Counted from the stretch's first letter, positions 47,011-56,512 are shown. The stretch is DNA of 64,000 nt from Gemmatimonadota bacterium (GCA_009692115.1 SHZU01000002.1:186001-250000); one strand, 5' to 3'. Notes: generated from the letters alone by a model not told the origin. Program-made: numbers and translations.

Positions 47011-47856
47011 TTACGGTGCCTCGACTCGATGGGGAACAAAATTGCGGGCCACCGCCTCCCGGACCTGTACGGCCAACAGTCCGCGATCGTTTCCGGTCAC
47101 CGGCTCATCCCCGAAATGCAGGGTGGCGTCGAACCCCGGCATTTGGCAGAGTTGGAGGACATGGGGCACGAAGCTCATGTCGCCCCACCAACACACGGCC
47201 TCCCGGGCCGACGGCATCCCGGGGCGGGTGGTGTAGTGGATCGAGGCAATGCCGACCGGCTTCCCGGTTTGGGCGGCCCACTCGAACAGGGCCGTCCGCA
47301 TCGGGTGGACGTCATCACCACTGGAACTGGTTCCCTCGGGAAAGACGATCACCCCGTCGCCGCTCGCCACTCGCTGGTCGATCGTCTGGAGGACCCGCTT
47401 GGCGTCCCGGCGGCTATTCCGATCGACGAAGATCGTCCCCACCAAGCGAGTCAAATAGCCGATCGCCGGCCACTCGTTGAGCTCCTTCTTGGCCACGAAG
47501 ACGCCGTGGACCTGGCCGAGCAAGAGCACGATGTCGCAATAGCTCACGTGGTTGGACACCAGGAAAAAAGGGGGCTCTGGCCGGGACCCGCGAACGGTCA
47601 CCCGCATGTTGACGATCCAGGCCATGCCCCGAGCCCATCGGCTGACAATTCGGTTCCGCCACCAGAGGCGCCGCCGAGGCCAGGGCGAGGCGAACCACAT
47701 CCCGGCCACCAGGAACACCAAAAGTCCCCCGGTCCACCAGACGATGGCGCCGAGACGGACAACCGGGCGAATGGCCCCGGTCCGCAGCAGCGTCCCGAGG
47801 GTTTGCTTGAGATTGCCGCCATACAGTTCGTGTCGGACGTCGGCTTGGGAGGTCAC
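47011..47856 (-). CDS. 1-acyl-glycerol-3-phosphate acyltransferase family, OlsA-like
   Basis: A 281-residue acyltransferase with an N-terminal membrane span (VVWWTGGLLVFLVAGMWF, in part). The catalytic motif is SNHVSYCDI (H-x4-D), followed by VAKKELNEWPAIG, the VFPEGTSSSGDD substrate motif and a C-terminal domain with GKPVGIASIHY. The GTG start at 47856 overlaps the stop of the GNAT-type gene (GTGA), so the pair looks like olsB-olsA for ornithine lipids. The olsB partner is broken. A general phospholipid role is possible. Confidence 0.8.
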   Translation of the reverse strand: MTSQADVRHELYGGNLKQTLGTLLRTGAIRPVVRLGAIVWWTGGLLVFLVAGMWFASPWPRRRLWWRNRIVSRWARGMAWIVNMRVTVRGSRPEPPFFLVSNHVSYCDIVLLLGQVHGVFVAKKELNEWPAIGYLTRLVGTIFVDRNSRRDAKRVLQTIDQRVASGDGVIVFPEGTSSSGDDVHPMRTALFEWAAQTGKPVGIASIHYTTRPGMPSAREAVCWWGDMSFVPHVLQLCQMPGFDATLHFGDEPVTGNDRGLLAVQVREAVARNFVPHRVEAP

Positions 47857-48639
47857 CGGAAAAGGGTGCGGTAGGTGGCTGGGTCAAATTCCCTGGTATC
47901 AAGGATAACTAGCCAATCGATGGTCTTGCACAGACGGTCGATGGCCGGGGGACCGAGCACTTTGGCGCCGAGGTGGAGCTAGACTGGAACAACGCCGGCC
48001 CGGGAGCGGGTGACCCGGGGGCAACTCGCAACGGCCCCCGGGACGGGGCGCTACCTCGAGGGTCGGGTGCACAAAGCCTGATGCCTCGAGGTGCCGGTGG
48101 ACCGCCACGCCCATGGCGGGGTCCTGATTCGTGAGCGAGCAACACCCGAAGAAGTAATGCTTCCGATTCCATTCGAGGTACGCGGCGAGTCCGCGCCACA
48201 ACAGGTGCAGGACCCGGCCACTCCGGTGGTCCTTCGCCACGCAGGCCCGGTCGATTTCGACCGTGGCATCCCGAACGGGGTCGGGCAGGGTCGAGAGGTC
48301 GAATTCCGGATCGGCATAGAATCCGCCACCCTGACGCGCCATCTCGGCGGTCTGCATTCGATAGGTCCCGACCACCGCCAAGGAGTCGCGGCGCTGGATC
48401 AGCGGGTGTTGGAAGCGGGCGTCCAACTCGTCCTCGTCACGGCCGGTGGCGTGGGACTCGTCGAGGCCCTCGCCTAACTCCAGATTGAAGATCTCATACC
48501 GGAGGCGAAGGACCCGGTCGAGATCGTCGGGAGTCCGGGCAAAGCGGACCAGATAGCTACCGGCTTCGACCTGCAGGCCCGGAATGGCTCCCGGGCAGGC
48601 CGGATAGAGCGCCGTCGATCCGAGCTTGCCGCCGGTCAT
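47853..48639 (-). pseudogene. OlsB-like N-acyltransferase (GNAT), frameshifted at the C-terminus
   Basis: The product is recognisable in its first 200 residues: GSYLVRFARTPDDLDRVLRLR, YEIFNLELGEGLDESHATG, the EIDRACVAKDHRSG acyl-CoA region and FFGCCSLTNQDPAMG. This is the OlsB-type GNAT fold that adds a fatty acid to ornithine. Near 48000-47970 the expected end, PLFQS followed by LHLGAKVLGPPAIDRL and KTIDWLVILD, appears in other frames with a TAG nearby, ending at TGA 47853-47855. At least two shifts are needed. The start is ATG 48639, overlapping a small ORF stop. Truncated product is likely inactive. Confidence 0.7.
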
Positions 48640-48704
48640 GCGTCGGGGAGGCCCCGGATCAAGATCGACTCGGCGGTGGCGGTCGGATGGGCGGCGAGAG
48701 TCAC
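48636..48704 (-). CDS. Micro-ORF, 22 aa, third in a coupled chain
   Basis: Starts GTG 48704 (overlap GTGA with the previous micro-ORF) and ends at TGA 48636-48638, which overlaps the olsB-like ATG. The peptide is VTLAAHPTATAESILIRGL plus three residues. It is only real if the chain is translated as shown; a decayed gene is the alternative. Confidence 0.25.
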   Translation of the reverse strand: MTLAAHPTATAESILIRGLPDA

Positions 48705-48814
48705 GGCCGCGAACCGGCCGACCGATCCGCCAGGGCCGCGGCCAGTGCCAAGAATCCACCGACCAACAAAAATTCGGCCCAGCACCGGGGCAGATGGCGA
48801 AGGGAACGGATCAT
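48701..48814 (-). CDS. Micro-ORF, 37 aa, membrane-like, second in a coupled chain
   Basis: Starts ATG 48814 (ATGA overlap with the first micro-ORF) and ends at TGA 48701-48703. It has a basic N-terminus and one hydrophobic stretch (FLLVGGFLALAAALAD), consistent with a small membrane protein. No family is recognised. Its coupling to both neighbours is the main support. Confidence 0.3.
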   Translation of the reverse strand: MIRSLRHLPRCWAEFLLVGGFLALAAALADRSAGSRP

Positions 48815-48876
48815 TGGGGCCGGCTCCACAAGCGGTACGCTTTGGCGGCCCAGGCCAGTCCGATAACGAATCCCAT
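48811..48876 (-). CDS. Micro-ORF, 21 aa, first in a coupled chain
   Basis: Starts ATG 48876 and ends at TGA 48811-48813, which overlaps the next ATG. The peptide is short and basic with a hydrophobic start (MGFVIGLAWAAKAYRLWSRP). Either a leader-type peptide or a chance frame. Confidence 0.25.
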   Translation of the reverse strand: MGFVIGLAWAAKAYRLWSRPQ

Positions 48877-49035
48877 GGCGAATCATAGATCCTTGGAATA
48901 CGGCACAACGTGGGGGCGGGCGTTTCGGTTCCCGGCCCAATCCGGGTGACGGGTATCCGTCACCCGATGGCTCTGGCGCGCGGCCAGCGACCGGGCCAAA
49001 TTTGGAGGTTGTGTCCCATTGCCCCGGAGACCTGG

Positions 49036-51471
49036 ATGCGTCGAAGTCTTCTGCTCGCCACTGCCTTCTCGCTGGTATTGCCGCCGCTGGTCAAGGCTCA
49101 AGTTCCCGCTATCAGCGACAAGGTCAAGGCCTTCGAACGCCTCGATGGTTTCGTGCCGATGTACTGGGATGCCCAAGCTGGCAAGCTCTGGCTCGAGGTG
49201 GCGCGGCTGGGCCAAGAGATGCTCTACCTCAACTCCTTGCCGACCGGGGTGGGGTCGAATGACATCGGCCTCGACCGAGGTCAGCTGGGCGGCGAGCGGG
49301 TCGTTCGGTTCGAGCGGGTCGGGCCGAAGGTCCTCCTGATCCAACTGAACTATGGGTTTCGGGCGGTGACCGACAATCCTGATGAGCGGCGGGCGGTGGA
49401 GCAATCATTCGCCCAGTCCGTCGTCTGGGGTTTCAAGGTCGAGGCGGAGTCGAACGGCGCGGTGCTGATCGACGCGACCGACTTCGTGATGCGAGACGCC
49501 TACGACGTGGTGGGGGCCATGCGCCGGAGCGGGCAGGGTACCTTCAAGCTCGATCCGTCGCGGGGGGCTCTCTACCTCGAACGAACCCGGGGCTTCCCCA
49601 AGAACTCTGAGATCGAGGCCACCCTCACTTTCCTGAGCGACAATCCCGGCCGGTGGGTCCGGGATGTGGCGGCGAGTCCTGAGGCGGTTACGGTTCGCCA
49701 GCACCACTCCTTCGTGGCCCTCCCGGGCGCCGGGTATCTGCCCCGGGTCAGCGATCCGAGAGGCGGCTTCTTCGGGATTAGTTACGCCGACTATGCCACC
49801 CCGATCAGCGCGCCGATTCAGAAACAGTTCATCTCGAGGCACCGGCTCCAGAAGAAGGACCCTCGAGCGGCCATGAGCGAGCCGGTGGCCCCGATCGTCT
49901 ACTATCTCGATCGGGGGGTTCCGGAGCCGATCCGGACCGCCTTGCTGGATGGTGCCCGGTGGTGGAATCAGGCCTTCGAGGCGGCCGGGTACCGGGACGC
50001 GTTTCGGGTCGAGTTGATGCCTGAAGGCGCCGACCCCATGGACGTACGGTACAACGTCATCCAGTGGATTCACCGGCAGACCCGCGGTTGGAGCTACGGC
50101 GCGACGGTGACCGATCCCCGCACCGGAGAGATCATCAAGGGGCACGTGTCGCTCGGTTCCTTGCGGGTCCGGCAGGATTTTCTGATTGCCCAGGGCCTGA
50201 CCGCCCCCTTCCTCACCGGCGACGAAACGGCGGCCGAGGCGGAACGGATGGCTTTGGCCCGGATTCGGCAGTTGTCCGCCCATGAGGTGGGTCACACGTT
50301 AGGCATCGAACACAATTACATCTCGAGCAGTCAAGGCCGGGCGTCGGTCATGGACTACCCGCATCCCTACGTCAAACTCACCAACGGGCGAATCGACCTC
50401 TCAGAGGCCTATCAGGAGGGGATTGGAGCGTGGGACAAGGAGGCCGTCCAGTTCGGCTATCAGGATTTTCCCCCCGGCACCGATGAAAAGGCGGGGTTGG
50501 CCGGCATCATCGCGGCCGCCCGGTTCCGGGGCCTCACGTTCCTGACTGACCAGGACGCCAGGCCCGCGGGTAGCGCCCATCCGGAAACCCATCTCTGGGA
50601 CAACGGTACCAACGTCGCTCGGGAACTCGACCGGATGATGACGGTGCGCCGGGTGGCACTGGAGCAATTCGGCGAACGGGTCATTCCCCGGGGCGCCCCG
50701 ATGGCGACCCTCGAGGAAGTCCTGGTCCCGCTCTACCTCCATCATCGCTACCAAGTCGAGGCGGCCACCAAGGTCATCGGCGGGCAGTGGTACGATTACG
50801 CCTTCCGGGGCGATGGGGTCGTACCCGTCAAGCCGGTGGCGTCCCAGGACCAGTTGGCGGCCTTGGCGTCCGTACTCGCCACGCTCAAGACCTCCGAACT
50901 CGCGCTTCCACGGGGGATTCTGGCCAAAATCCCGCCCCGGCCCGAGACCTACCCGGCCCATCGTGAACTCTTCGATCGATCCACTGGGCTGGTCTTCGAT
51001 GCGATCCGCCCGGCCGCGGCCGCCGCGGACATGGTCGTCCAGTTCCTCTTCCATCCGGAACGGGCGGCGCGCCTGGTGCAACAGCGGGCCCTCGATCCCG
51101 GCCAACCGGGGCTCGACTTGGTCATTGACCGGGTCATCGCGGCGACCTTCGACGCCACCGCGCCATCGCCGTATGAGGCCGAAATTGGCCGGGCCGTGCA
51201 ACGAGTCGTGGTCGACCGGTTGATGTCGTTGGCCGCCTCGGCCTCGATGAGTCAGGTCCGGGCCGTGGCCACCCAGAAGCTCCTGCAACTCGCCGATCGT
51301 CCAGTCCGGGCCGCTCTTGGCTCATCCGAAAACCGGGCCGCCCGGGCGCTCTTCGCCGCCGACATCCGCCGGTTTGTTGCCCGCCCCTACGATCCGACCA
51401 AACTGATTCCGGCAGCCGATGCTCCGCCCGGGAGTCCGATCGGACTGCCCGATCTCGAGCCCAATCCTTAG
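49036..51471 (+). CDS. Zinc-dependent metzincin-like protease (DUF5117 family), secreted
   Basis: An 811-residue exported protease. It starts with a signal peptide (LLLATAFSLVLPPLVKAQ). A long N-terminal domain of the DUF5117/DUF5118 type includes FERLDGFVPMYWD and KLWLEVARLGQEMLYL. The catalytic metzincin motif is SAHEVGHTLGIEHN (HExxHxxGxxH) near residue 420. The start at ATG 49036 excludes an upstream open frame. The function is likely extracellular protein or peptide breakdown, consistent with the peptidase-rich context. It lies nine bases before the next gene. Confidence 0.9.
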   Translation: MRRSLLLATAFSLVLPPLVKAQVPAISDKVKAFERLDGFVPMYWDAQAGKLWLEVARLGQEMLYLNSLPTGVGSNDIGLDRGQLGGERVVRFERVGPKVLLIQLNYGFRAVTDNPDERRAVEQSFAQSVVWGFKVEAESNGAVLIDATDFVMRDAYDVVGAMRRSGQGTFKLDPSRGALYLERTRGFPKNSEIEATLTFLSDNPGRWVRDVAASPEAVTVRQHHSFVALPGAGYLPRVSDPRGGFFGISYADYATPISAPIQKQFISRHRLQKKDPRAAMSEPVAPIVYYLDRGVPEPIRTALLDGARWWNQAFEAAGYRDAFRVELMPEGADPMDVRYNVIQWIHRQTRGWSYGATVTDPRTGEIIKGHVSLGSLRVRQDFLIAQGLTAPFLTGDETAAEAERMALARIRQLSAHEVGHTLGIEHNYISSSQGRASVMDYPHPYVKLTNGRIDLSEAYQEGIGAWDKEAVQFGYQDFPPGTDEKAGLAGIIAAARFRGLTFLTDQDARPAGSAHPETHLWDNGTNVARELDRMMTVRRVALEQFGERVIPRGAPMATLEEVLVPLYLHHRYQVEAATKVIGGQWYDYAFRGDGVVPVKPVASQDQLAALASVLATLKTSELALPRGILAKIPPRPETYPAHRELFDRSTGLVFDAIRPAAAAADMVVQFLFHPERAARLVQQRALDPGQPGLDLVIDRVIAATFDATAPSPYEAEIGRAVQRVVVDRLMSLAASASMSQVRAVATQKLLQLADRPVRAALGSSENRAARALFAADIRRFVARPYDPTKLIPAADAPPGSPIGLPDLEPNP

Positions 51472-51479
51472 GACTTCCG

Positions 51480-52022
51480 ATGCGCCATCTGTTTGCTCGA
51501 ATTGCTTTTGGGGTGGTGGCTCTAACGGCCGACCTAGCTCCGCTGGCGGCCCAAGCACCGTCGCCGGCCGCCAAGCCCGAAGACGTCAGCTCCATCGACG
51601 CCATTGTCGGAGCGTTGTACCACGTGATCTCCGGGCCGGCCGGCCAGAAGCGAGACTGGGATCGGTTCCGCTCCTTGTTTGCCCCGGGTGCCCGGCTGAT
51701 GCCCACGGGCCGCGATCCCGCCGGCAAAGGGCGGTTGGTCGTGTGGAGCGCCGACGACTATATCAAGACCGCCGGGGGCAACCTCGAAACAACTGGGTTC
51801 TTCGAGCGCGAAATCGGCCGGACGGTAGAGCAATACGGGAAAGTGGTCCAGGTCTTCAGCGCCTACGACTCCCGCCGCCTGGCCGCCGATGACAAGCCGT
51901 TCGCCCGCGGGATCAACAGCATTCAGCTCTTCGACGACGGCACCCGCTGGTGGATCGTCACGGTGCTCTGGGAGCAGGAGTCCGTGGCCAATCCGATTCC
52001 AGCAAAGTACCTGAAGCCCTGA
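51480..52022 (+). CDS. Secreted NTF2/SnoaL-like domain protein
   Basis: A 180-residue protein with a signal peptide ending near PLAAQA. The mature part carries the pattern of NTF2-like folds: SIDAIVGALYHVISGPAGQ, DWDRFRSLFAPGARL, then TTGFFEREIGRTVEQYGKV and a terminal DGTRWWIVTVLWEQE. Such proteins are often of unknown role. Its stop overlaps the multicopper oxidase start by one base, so the two are coupled. Confidence 0.7.
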   Translation: MRHLFARIAFGVVALTADLAPLAAQAPSPAAKPEDVSSIDAIVGALYHVISGPAGQKRDWDRFRSLFAPGARLMPTGRDPAGKGRLVVWSADDYIKTAGGNLETTGFFEREIGRTVEQYGKVVQVFSAYDSRRLAADDKPFARGINSIQLFDDGTRWWIVTVLWEQESVANPIPAKYLKP

Positions 52023-54187
52023 TGCGGCCCCGCGGTTGGGCCGCTCTAGTGGCGGGGGGCGCCCTCCTGCTCGGCGGGTCGATACCAGAAGCCGCTCCGC
52101 CGCTGTTGTGTGGCCCGGAGGCCGGTGACCGGCTACGGCCCAGTCAAGATCTCTATTGCCTGGAGTTGGTCGCCCGGCCGGACATTCCCGTCTCCGCAAC
52201 GGCTACCGTGGAACTCGGCCGAGCCGACTCGCCCTTCGACGTCGCGACCAATCGAGTCGGGAACCAGCGATTCGATGCGACGCTGGTCCTCCGAGGGCTC
52301 CCGGCCCCGAGTACCCTCGGGCCCTATACCAGCTATGTCGCCTGGGTCACATCGCCGTCCCTCGATCCGATGATTCCGTTCGGTGCGGTGTTGAACGGCC
52401 GGAACCACCTCGGCGAAATCAGCCTCGACAAGTTCCTGATCTTCGTGACGGCGGAAGCCCGGCCGGATGTGACCGAGCGGAACGGTCGGCTGGTGCTCCG
52501 GGGTATGTCGCCGAGTATCCGGATGCAACAGCATTCGATGTTGATGATCAACCGGGCTCCGGATTCCAACTCGGCGGGCCACGATATGGCCGGGATGGAC
52601 CACGGGGGTACCCAGTGGTCCATGCCGCCCGCGCGGGCCGGAATTCCGATGATGCCGATGCCCGGCGTCGATGGATTGGTGCCGCCGGTTGAACCGTTCC
52701 TGCCGGGAGCGGGGCTCGACGCGACGACCTTGCCCGAGGCCACACCGCGGACGGTGGCTCGCCTCCGGCACGGCGACACCCTCGACTTGACGGCGTCGTT
52801 GGTTCGCCGGACGATCAACGGCCGGACCCTGGTGATGTATGCCTACAACGGGCAATACCCGGGGCCGCTGCTCCAGGTCGACGAAGGGGCCACGGTCGTG
52901 GTCCGGTTTCATAATGCCATCGATATGCCGACGGCGGTCCATTGGCACGGGATCCGGCTCGAAAATCGGAGCGACGGCGCGCCCGGGGTCACCCAGGACC
53001 CCGTCGAGCCCGGCCAGGGGTTTACCTATCGGATTCGGTTCCGTGACTCCGGGATCTATTGGTACCATCCCCATATCCGGGAAGACGTGCAGCAGGACCT
53101 CGGACTCTATGGCAACATCCTGGTCCGGCCCAAGCGGCCCGATGCGTTCGGGCCGAGCCATCGGGAAGAGACCGTCATGCTCGACGACATTCTCCTCGGC
53201 GAGGCGGGCCTGGTGCCCTACGGAAAGGATGACGCCACCCACGCCCTGATGGGCCGATTCGGCAACCTTCTCCTGGCCAACGGCGATTCGCACTATCGAC
53301 TGACCGTTCGACCGAATGAAATCGTTCGGTTTTACTTCACCAACGTGGCCAACACCCGGACGTTCAACCTGACAATTCCCGGGGCCCAGATGAAACTGGC
53401 CGGCGCGGACGTTGGCCGATACGAACGGGAGGAGTGGACGGATCACGTGTCGATCGCACCGGCCCAACGGTACATCGTGGACGTCCGGTTCCCCGGCGCC
53501 GGCAGCTTCCCGCTGATCAATCAGATCCAGGCCATCGATCACAACGTGGGGAATTTCTACGCGGAGTACGACACCCTGGGGACGGTCACCGCTGCTGGGG
53601 CCCCGATGACGCCCGATCTGACGAGCCGCTACCAGCGGCTCCGGATTAACCGCGACGTCGTAACGGACATTGCCAAGTACCGGCCCTGGTTTGCCAAGCC
53701 GGCTGACAAGCAACTGTTTCTGACGCTCCGGCTCGGCGACCTTCCGTTCGGGGTCATGCAAATGCTCCGGCGGGATGTGATGTACTCCCATCCGGTGGAG
53801 TGGAGCGGCACCATGCCGATGATGGACTGGCTTCCAACCGCCCGGGAGACCAAGTGGGTCCTCCGCGACCCGGCGACCGGCAAGGAGAACATGGCGGTGG
53901 ACTGGACCTTCAAACTGGGCGATGTCGTCAAGATCCGGATCGGCAACGACCGAAGCTCGCTCCATCCGATGTCCCATCCAATCCACCTCCATGGCCAGCG
54001 CTTCCTGGTCCTGGCTCACAACGACGTCCCGACCCGCAATTTGGTGTGGAAAGACACCGTGCTCTTGCCGGTCGGCGGGACCGCGGACCTGCTGGTTGAG
54101 ATGTCGAACCCCGGCAAGTGGATGATGCACTGCCATATTGCCGAACATCTCGAAACCGGGATGATGGGAGTCTTTGAGGTTCGCTGA
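52022..54187 (+). CDS. Multicopper oxidase with Met/His-rich linker
   Basis: A 721-residue exported copper enzyme. A signal-like N-terminus precedes a domain of unclear type. A linker near residues 170-215 is rich in Met and His (HDMAGMDHGG, MMPMPG), typical of copper-handling segments. The cupredoxin core shows the copper ligands in order: VHWHGIRL, GIYWYHPHIRED, HPIHLHGQRF and the final MMHCHIAEHLETGMM, which supplies the type 1 Cys, His and axial Met. The start ATG overlaps the preceding TGA. It may oxidise metals or phenols or protect against copper. Confidence 0.92.
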   Translation: MRPRGWAALVAGGALLLGGSIPEAAPPLLCGPEAGDRLRPSQDLYCLELVARPDIPVSATATVELGRADSPFDVATNRVGNQRFDATLVLRGLPAPSTLGPYTSYVAWVTSPSLDPMIPFGAVLNGRNHLGEISLDKFLIFVTAEARPDVTERNGRLVLRGMSPSIRMQQHSMLMINRAPDSNSAGHDMAGMDHGGTQWSMPPARAGIPMMPMPGVDGLVPPVEPFLPGAGLDATTLPEATPRTVARLRHGDTLDLTASLVRRTINGRTLVMYAYNGQYPGPLLQVDEGATVVVRFHNAIDMPTAVHWHGIRLENRSDGAPGVTQDPVEPGQGFTYRIRFRDSGIYWYHPHIREDVQQDLGLYGNILVRPKRPDAFGPSHREETVMLDDILLGEAGLVPYGKDDATHALMGRFGNLLLANGDSHYRLTVRPNEIVRFYFTNVANTRTFNLTIPGAQMKLAGADVGRYEREEWTDHVSIAPAQRYIVDVRFPGAGSFPLINQIQAIDHNVGNFYAEYDTLGTVTAAGAPMTPDLTSRYQRLRINRDVVTDIAKYRPWFAKPADKQLFLTLRLGDLPFGVMQMLRRDVMYSHPVEWSGTMPMMDWLPTARETKWVLRDPATGKENMAVDWTFKLGDVVKIRIGNDRSSLHPMSHPIHLHGQRFLVLAHNDVPTRNLVWKDTVLLPVGGTADLLVEMSNPGKWMMHCHIAEHLETGMMGVFEVR

Positions 54188-54235
54188 CCTGCCGGGCCGA
54201 AACCGCGAGGGCGCCCGGCACGTACCAGGCAAGCT

Positions 54236-56470
54236 ATGATGCTCCCCTCCGCCCTCGTGCTGTTCCTCGTCCTGTCCAGCCAAGACACCACTCGCACCGC
54301 CCCCGCCGGGAGCTATGCCGATTCCGCGACCGGCGTGTTGGTGACCCAAGCCCGGCAGGCCCGGGAGCGAAACGAACGCCTGGTGACCTCCTACCGCGCC
54401 ACGGTCACCCAACGCCTTGGCGCCGGCATCAAGGCGCTGTCGCGCGACCGGATGCTGTTCCGTCAGGAACTGGCCGCTAAGATCGAATGGCACCGCGATG
54501 GTCCAAGCCGGGTCGAAGTCACCGGGGCCCGCGAAGCGCTCCCAGTCGTTACCCGCGGCGACCACGTGCCCGATGACCTGGATAGCCAAACCCGATGGCT
54601 CGTCATCAACCCCGCGGAGGACTACCTCCGCGTCGTGGGGCTCGATGACGACGAGGCTGGATTCGTCTACCCGCTCCGCGAGGGCGGGGAACGGGACTAC
54701 CGCTTTGCCATCGGGGATTCCACCGTCATCTCGCTCCCGACCGGCAAACGAATCCGGCTCGTCGAGCTCAAGGTTACGCCCCGCCGGTCGGAGTGGCGGC
54801 TGATGTCGGGGTCGCTCTGGTTCGATGCCGACAGCTACGGATTGGTCCGGGCCGTGTTCCGTCCGGCGCGTCCGTACGAGTTCCGGCGAGACGCCGACCC
54901 CGGGGATCGTGACGACGTGCCCCAGTGGGTCAACGCCTCGGGCGAAGTCAAATTCGTGACCCTCGAGTACGGCTTCTACGAAAATCGGTGGTGGATGCTT
55001 CGGTACGTCGCGCTCGATGCGGTCGGGGCGGTCGGCTCGTGGCTCGGGATGCCGCTTCGGATGGAACGGATCTACGCCGATTATGAGGTCGAGGGCGGGA
55101 CCCCGCCTGATCCAGCTAGTACCTTTCGGCCGGCCGGTACCACCCGGCGCCGCGGACCCGAGGGCCCCGTCGACTCCGTGGCTCGCAAGGCCCGGGCCGA
55201 CAGTGTCCGGCGGGTCGTGGACGAATGCATCAAAGAGGCCACCGAGCAGGTTGGCCGGAGCCGGGAAGACCGCCGAACGGTCCGAGTCCGGATCGGCCGT
55301 TGCACCCGGCCGAACAACGACTCGACGTTGGTCGTGGTCGTTCCCGCCGACACCGTCAGTCTGCTGACGAGCCCGACGTTAGGCGAATCGATCCTCAAAC
55401 TGGGCGATATGATCTCGGAAGCCGAGATCAGGGGCCTGGCCGACGCCATCGGCGGGCTTCCCAAGACGCCGTGGTCAAGCCGACTGGAACTCCCCCAAGG
55501 ACTTGGCTCGCTGCTCGACAAAGCTCGCTACAACCGGGTCGAAGGACTCTCCCTCGGCCTATCCGCTAAGGCCGACTTCGGGCGGTTTTCCCTCGAGGGC
55601 CGAGGCCGGCTCGGGATTGCCGACGGCTGGCCCAACCTCGAGGGGGTGGCCACGTTGCCCGGGGGCCGGACCCGGTTCCGGGTGGCGGGTTATCGCCGCC
55701 TCGCCGCCGCCAATCCCGAGACCCGGCCCTTCGGCGCCGTGAATTCATTCTTCGGGCTCATGGCGCATCGCGACGACGGCCAGTACTTCCGCGCTGGCGG
55801 GGGCGAATTGCTGGCGGAGAACACGGTCTCGGGATGGTGGAGCCTTCGGGCCTATGCGGAGCGGCAATCCCGGGCAGAGACCGAAACGACGTTTTCAGTG
55901 CCCCGGTTGTTCGGAAGCGATGCCGGGTTCCGGCCGAACATCATCGCGGACCCCGCCGACCAACTCGGGGTTCGGCTCAATCTCCGGCTCGACCGCCCGG
56001 TGTCTCGCTCCGTCACCCTCGGCGGAGATGTGTCGATTGAGGGTGCCACCGGCGACTTCGACTTCGGCAAGGGATCGGCCGGCCTTCGGGCCTACATCGC
56101 TCCAGGCGGGCCCATCGCCGTCGCCTTCGGAGCCTCGGCCGGCAGCAGCACCGGGACCGTGCCGGTGCAGAGCCGCCATTACCTCGGCGGCCCGACTAAC
56201 CTCCGCGGCTACGCCGGCGGGGTCACCTCCGGGTCGGCCTACTGGAGTGGCCGGGCCGAAGTGGCCAATAGCTTCCCCGCGTTTCGTCTGACCGCGTTCA
56301 GTGATATCGGTTGGGCCGGCCCTCGCGCCGACTTCGCCCGTGGCAAGCCGCTCCTCGGCGCCGGCCTAGGCCTAAGCGTCCTCGACGGCCTTGTCCGCCT
56401 GGACCTGGCCCGGGGCCTCCGAAGCCCCAAGGGCTGGCGCTTCGATCTCTATTTCGACGGAATACTGTAG
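54236..56470 (+). CDS. Omp85/D15-like outer-membrane barrel with N-terminal domain
   Basis: A 744-residue protein with an N-terminal signal-like segment (LVLFLVLSSQ). The N-terminal half (to about residue 400) is soluble and of unknown type. A linker of charged residues (RRGPEGPVDSVARKARAD) is followed by a C-terminal beta-barrel whose signature is HYLGGPTNLRGYAGG and GRAEVANSFPAFRLTAFSD, ending WRFDLYFDGIL. That resembles the bacterial surface antigen (D15) fold used for outer-membrane insertion or secretion. Substrate is unknown; it is 48 bases after the oxidase. Confidence 0.75.
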   Translation: MMLPSALVLFLVLSSQDTTRTAPAGSYADSATGVLVTQARQARERNERLVTSYRATVTQRLGAGIKALSRDRMLFRQELAAKIEWHRDGPSRVEVTGAREALPVVTRGDHVPDDLDSQTRWLVINPAEDYLRVVGLDDDEAGFVYPLREGGERDYRFAIGDSTVISLPTGKRIRLVELKVTPRRSEWRLMSGSLWFDADSYGLVRAVFRPARPYEFRRDADPGDRDDVPQWVNASGEVKFVTLEYGFYENRWWMLRYVALDAVGAVGSWLGMPLRMERIYADYEVEGGTPPDPASTFRPAGTTRRRGPEGPVDSVARKARADSVRRVVDECIKEATEQVGRSREDRRTVRVRIGRCTRPNNDSTLVVVVPADTVSLLTSPTLGESILKLGDMISEAEIRGLADAIGGLPKTPWSSRLELPQGLGSLLDKARYNRVEGLSLGLSAKADFGRFSLEGRGRLGIADGWPNLEGVATLPGGRTRFRVAGYRRLAAANPETRPFGAVNSFFGLMAHRDDGQYFRAGGGELLAENTVSGWWSLRAYAERQSRAETETTFSVPRLFGSDAGFRPNIIADPADQLGVRLNLRLDRPVSRSVTLGGDVSIEGATGDFDFGKGSAGLRAYIAPGGPIAVAFGASAGSSTGTVPVQSRHYLGGPTNLRGYAGGVTSGSAYWSGRAEVANSFPAFRLTAFSDIGWAGPRADFARGKPLLGAGLGLSVLDGLVRLDLARGLRSPKGWRFDLYFDGIL

Positions 56471-56512
56471 CTCCGCACTCGGCACTCGGCGGTCACTGCC
56501 GAGCGCCGAGCA
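56466..56512. repeat. GAGTGCC-type repeat forming a hairpin between convergent genes
   Basis: Immediately past the barrel gene stop, CTCGGCACTCGGC and GCCGAGCGCCGAG form a 13-base stem with one mismatch and a 7-base loop. The heptamer units are the same as at 30660 and in glyA. Position between convergent genes suits a terminator, though no U-tract follows. Confidence 0.5.

Noticed and set aside
52133-54589. An 818-residue antisense frame over the multicopper oxidase
   Set aside because: Shadow of a gene with intact copper motifs.
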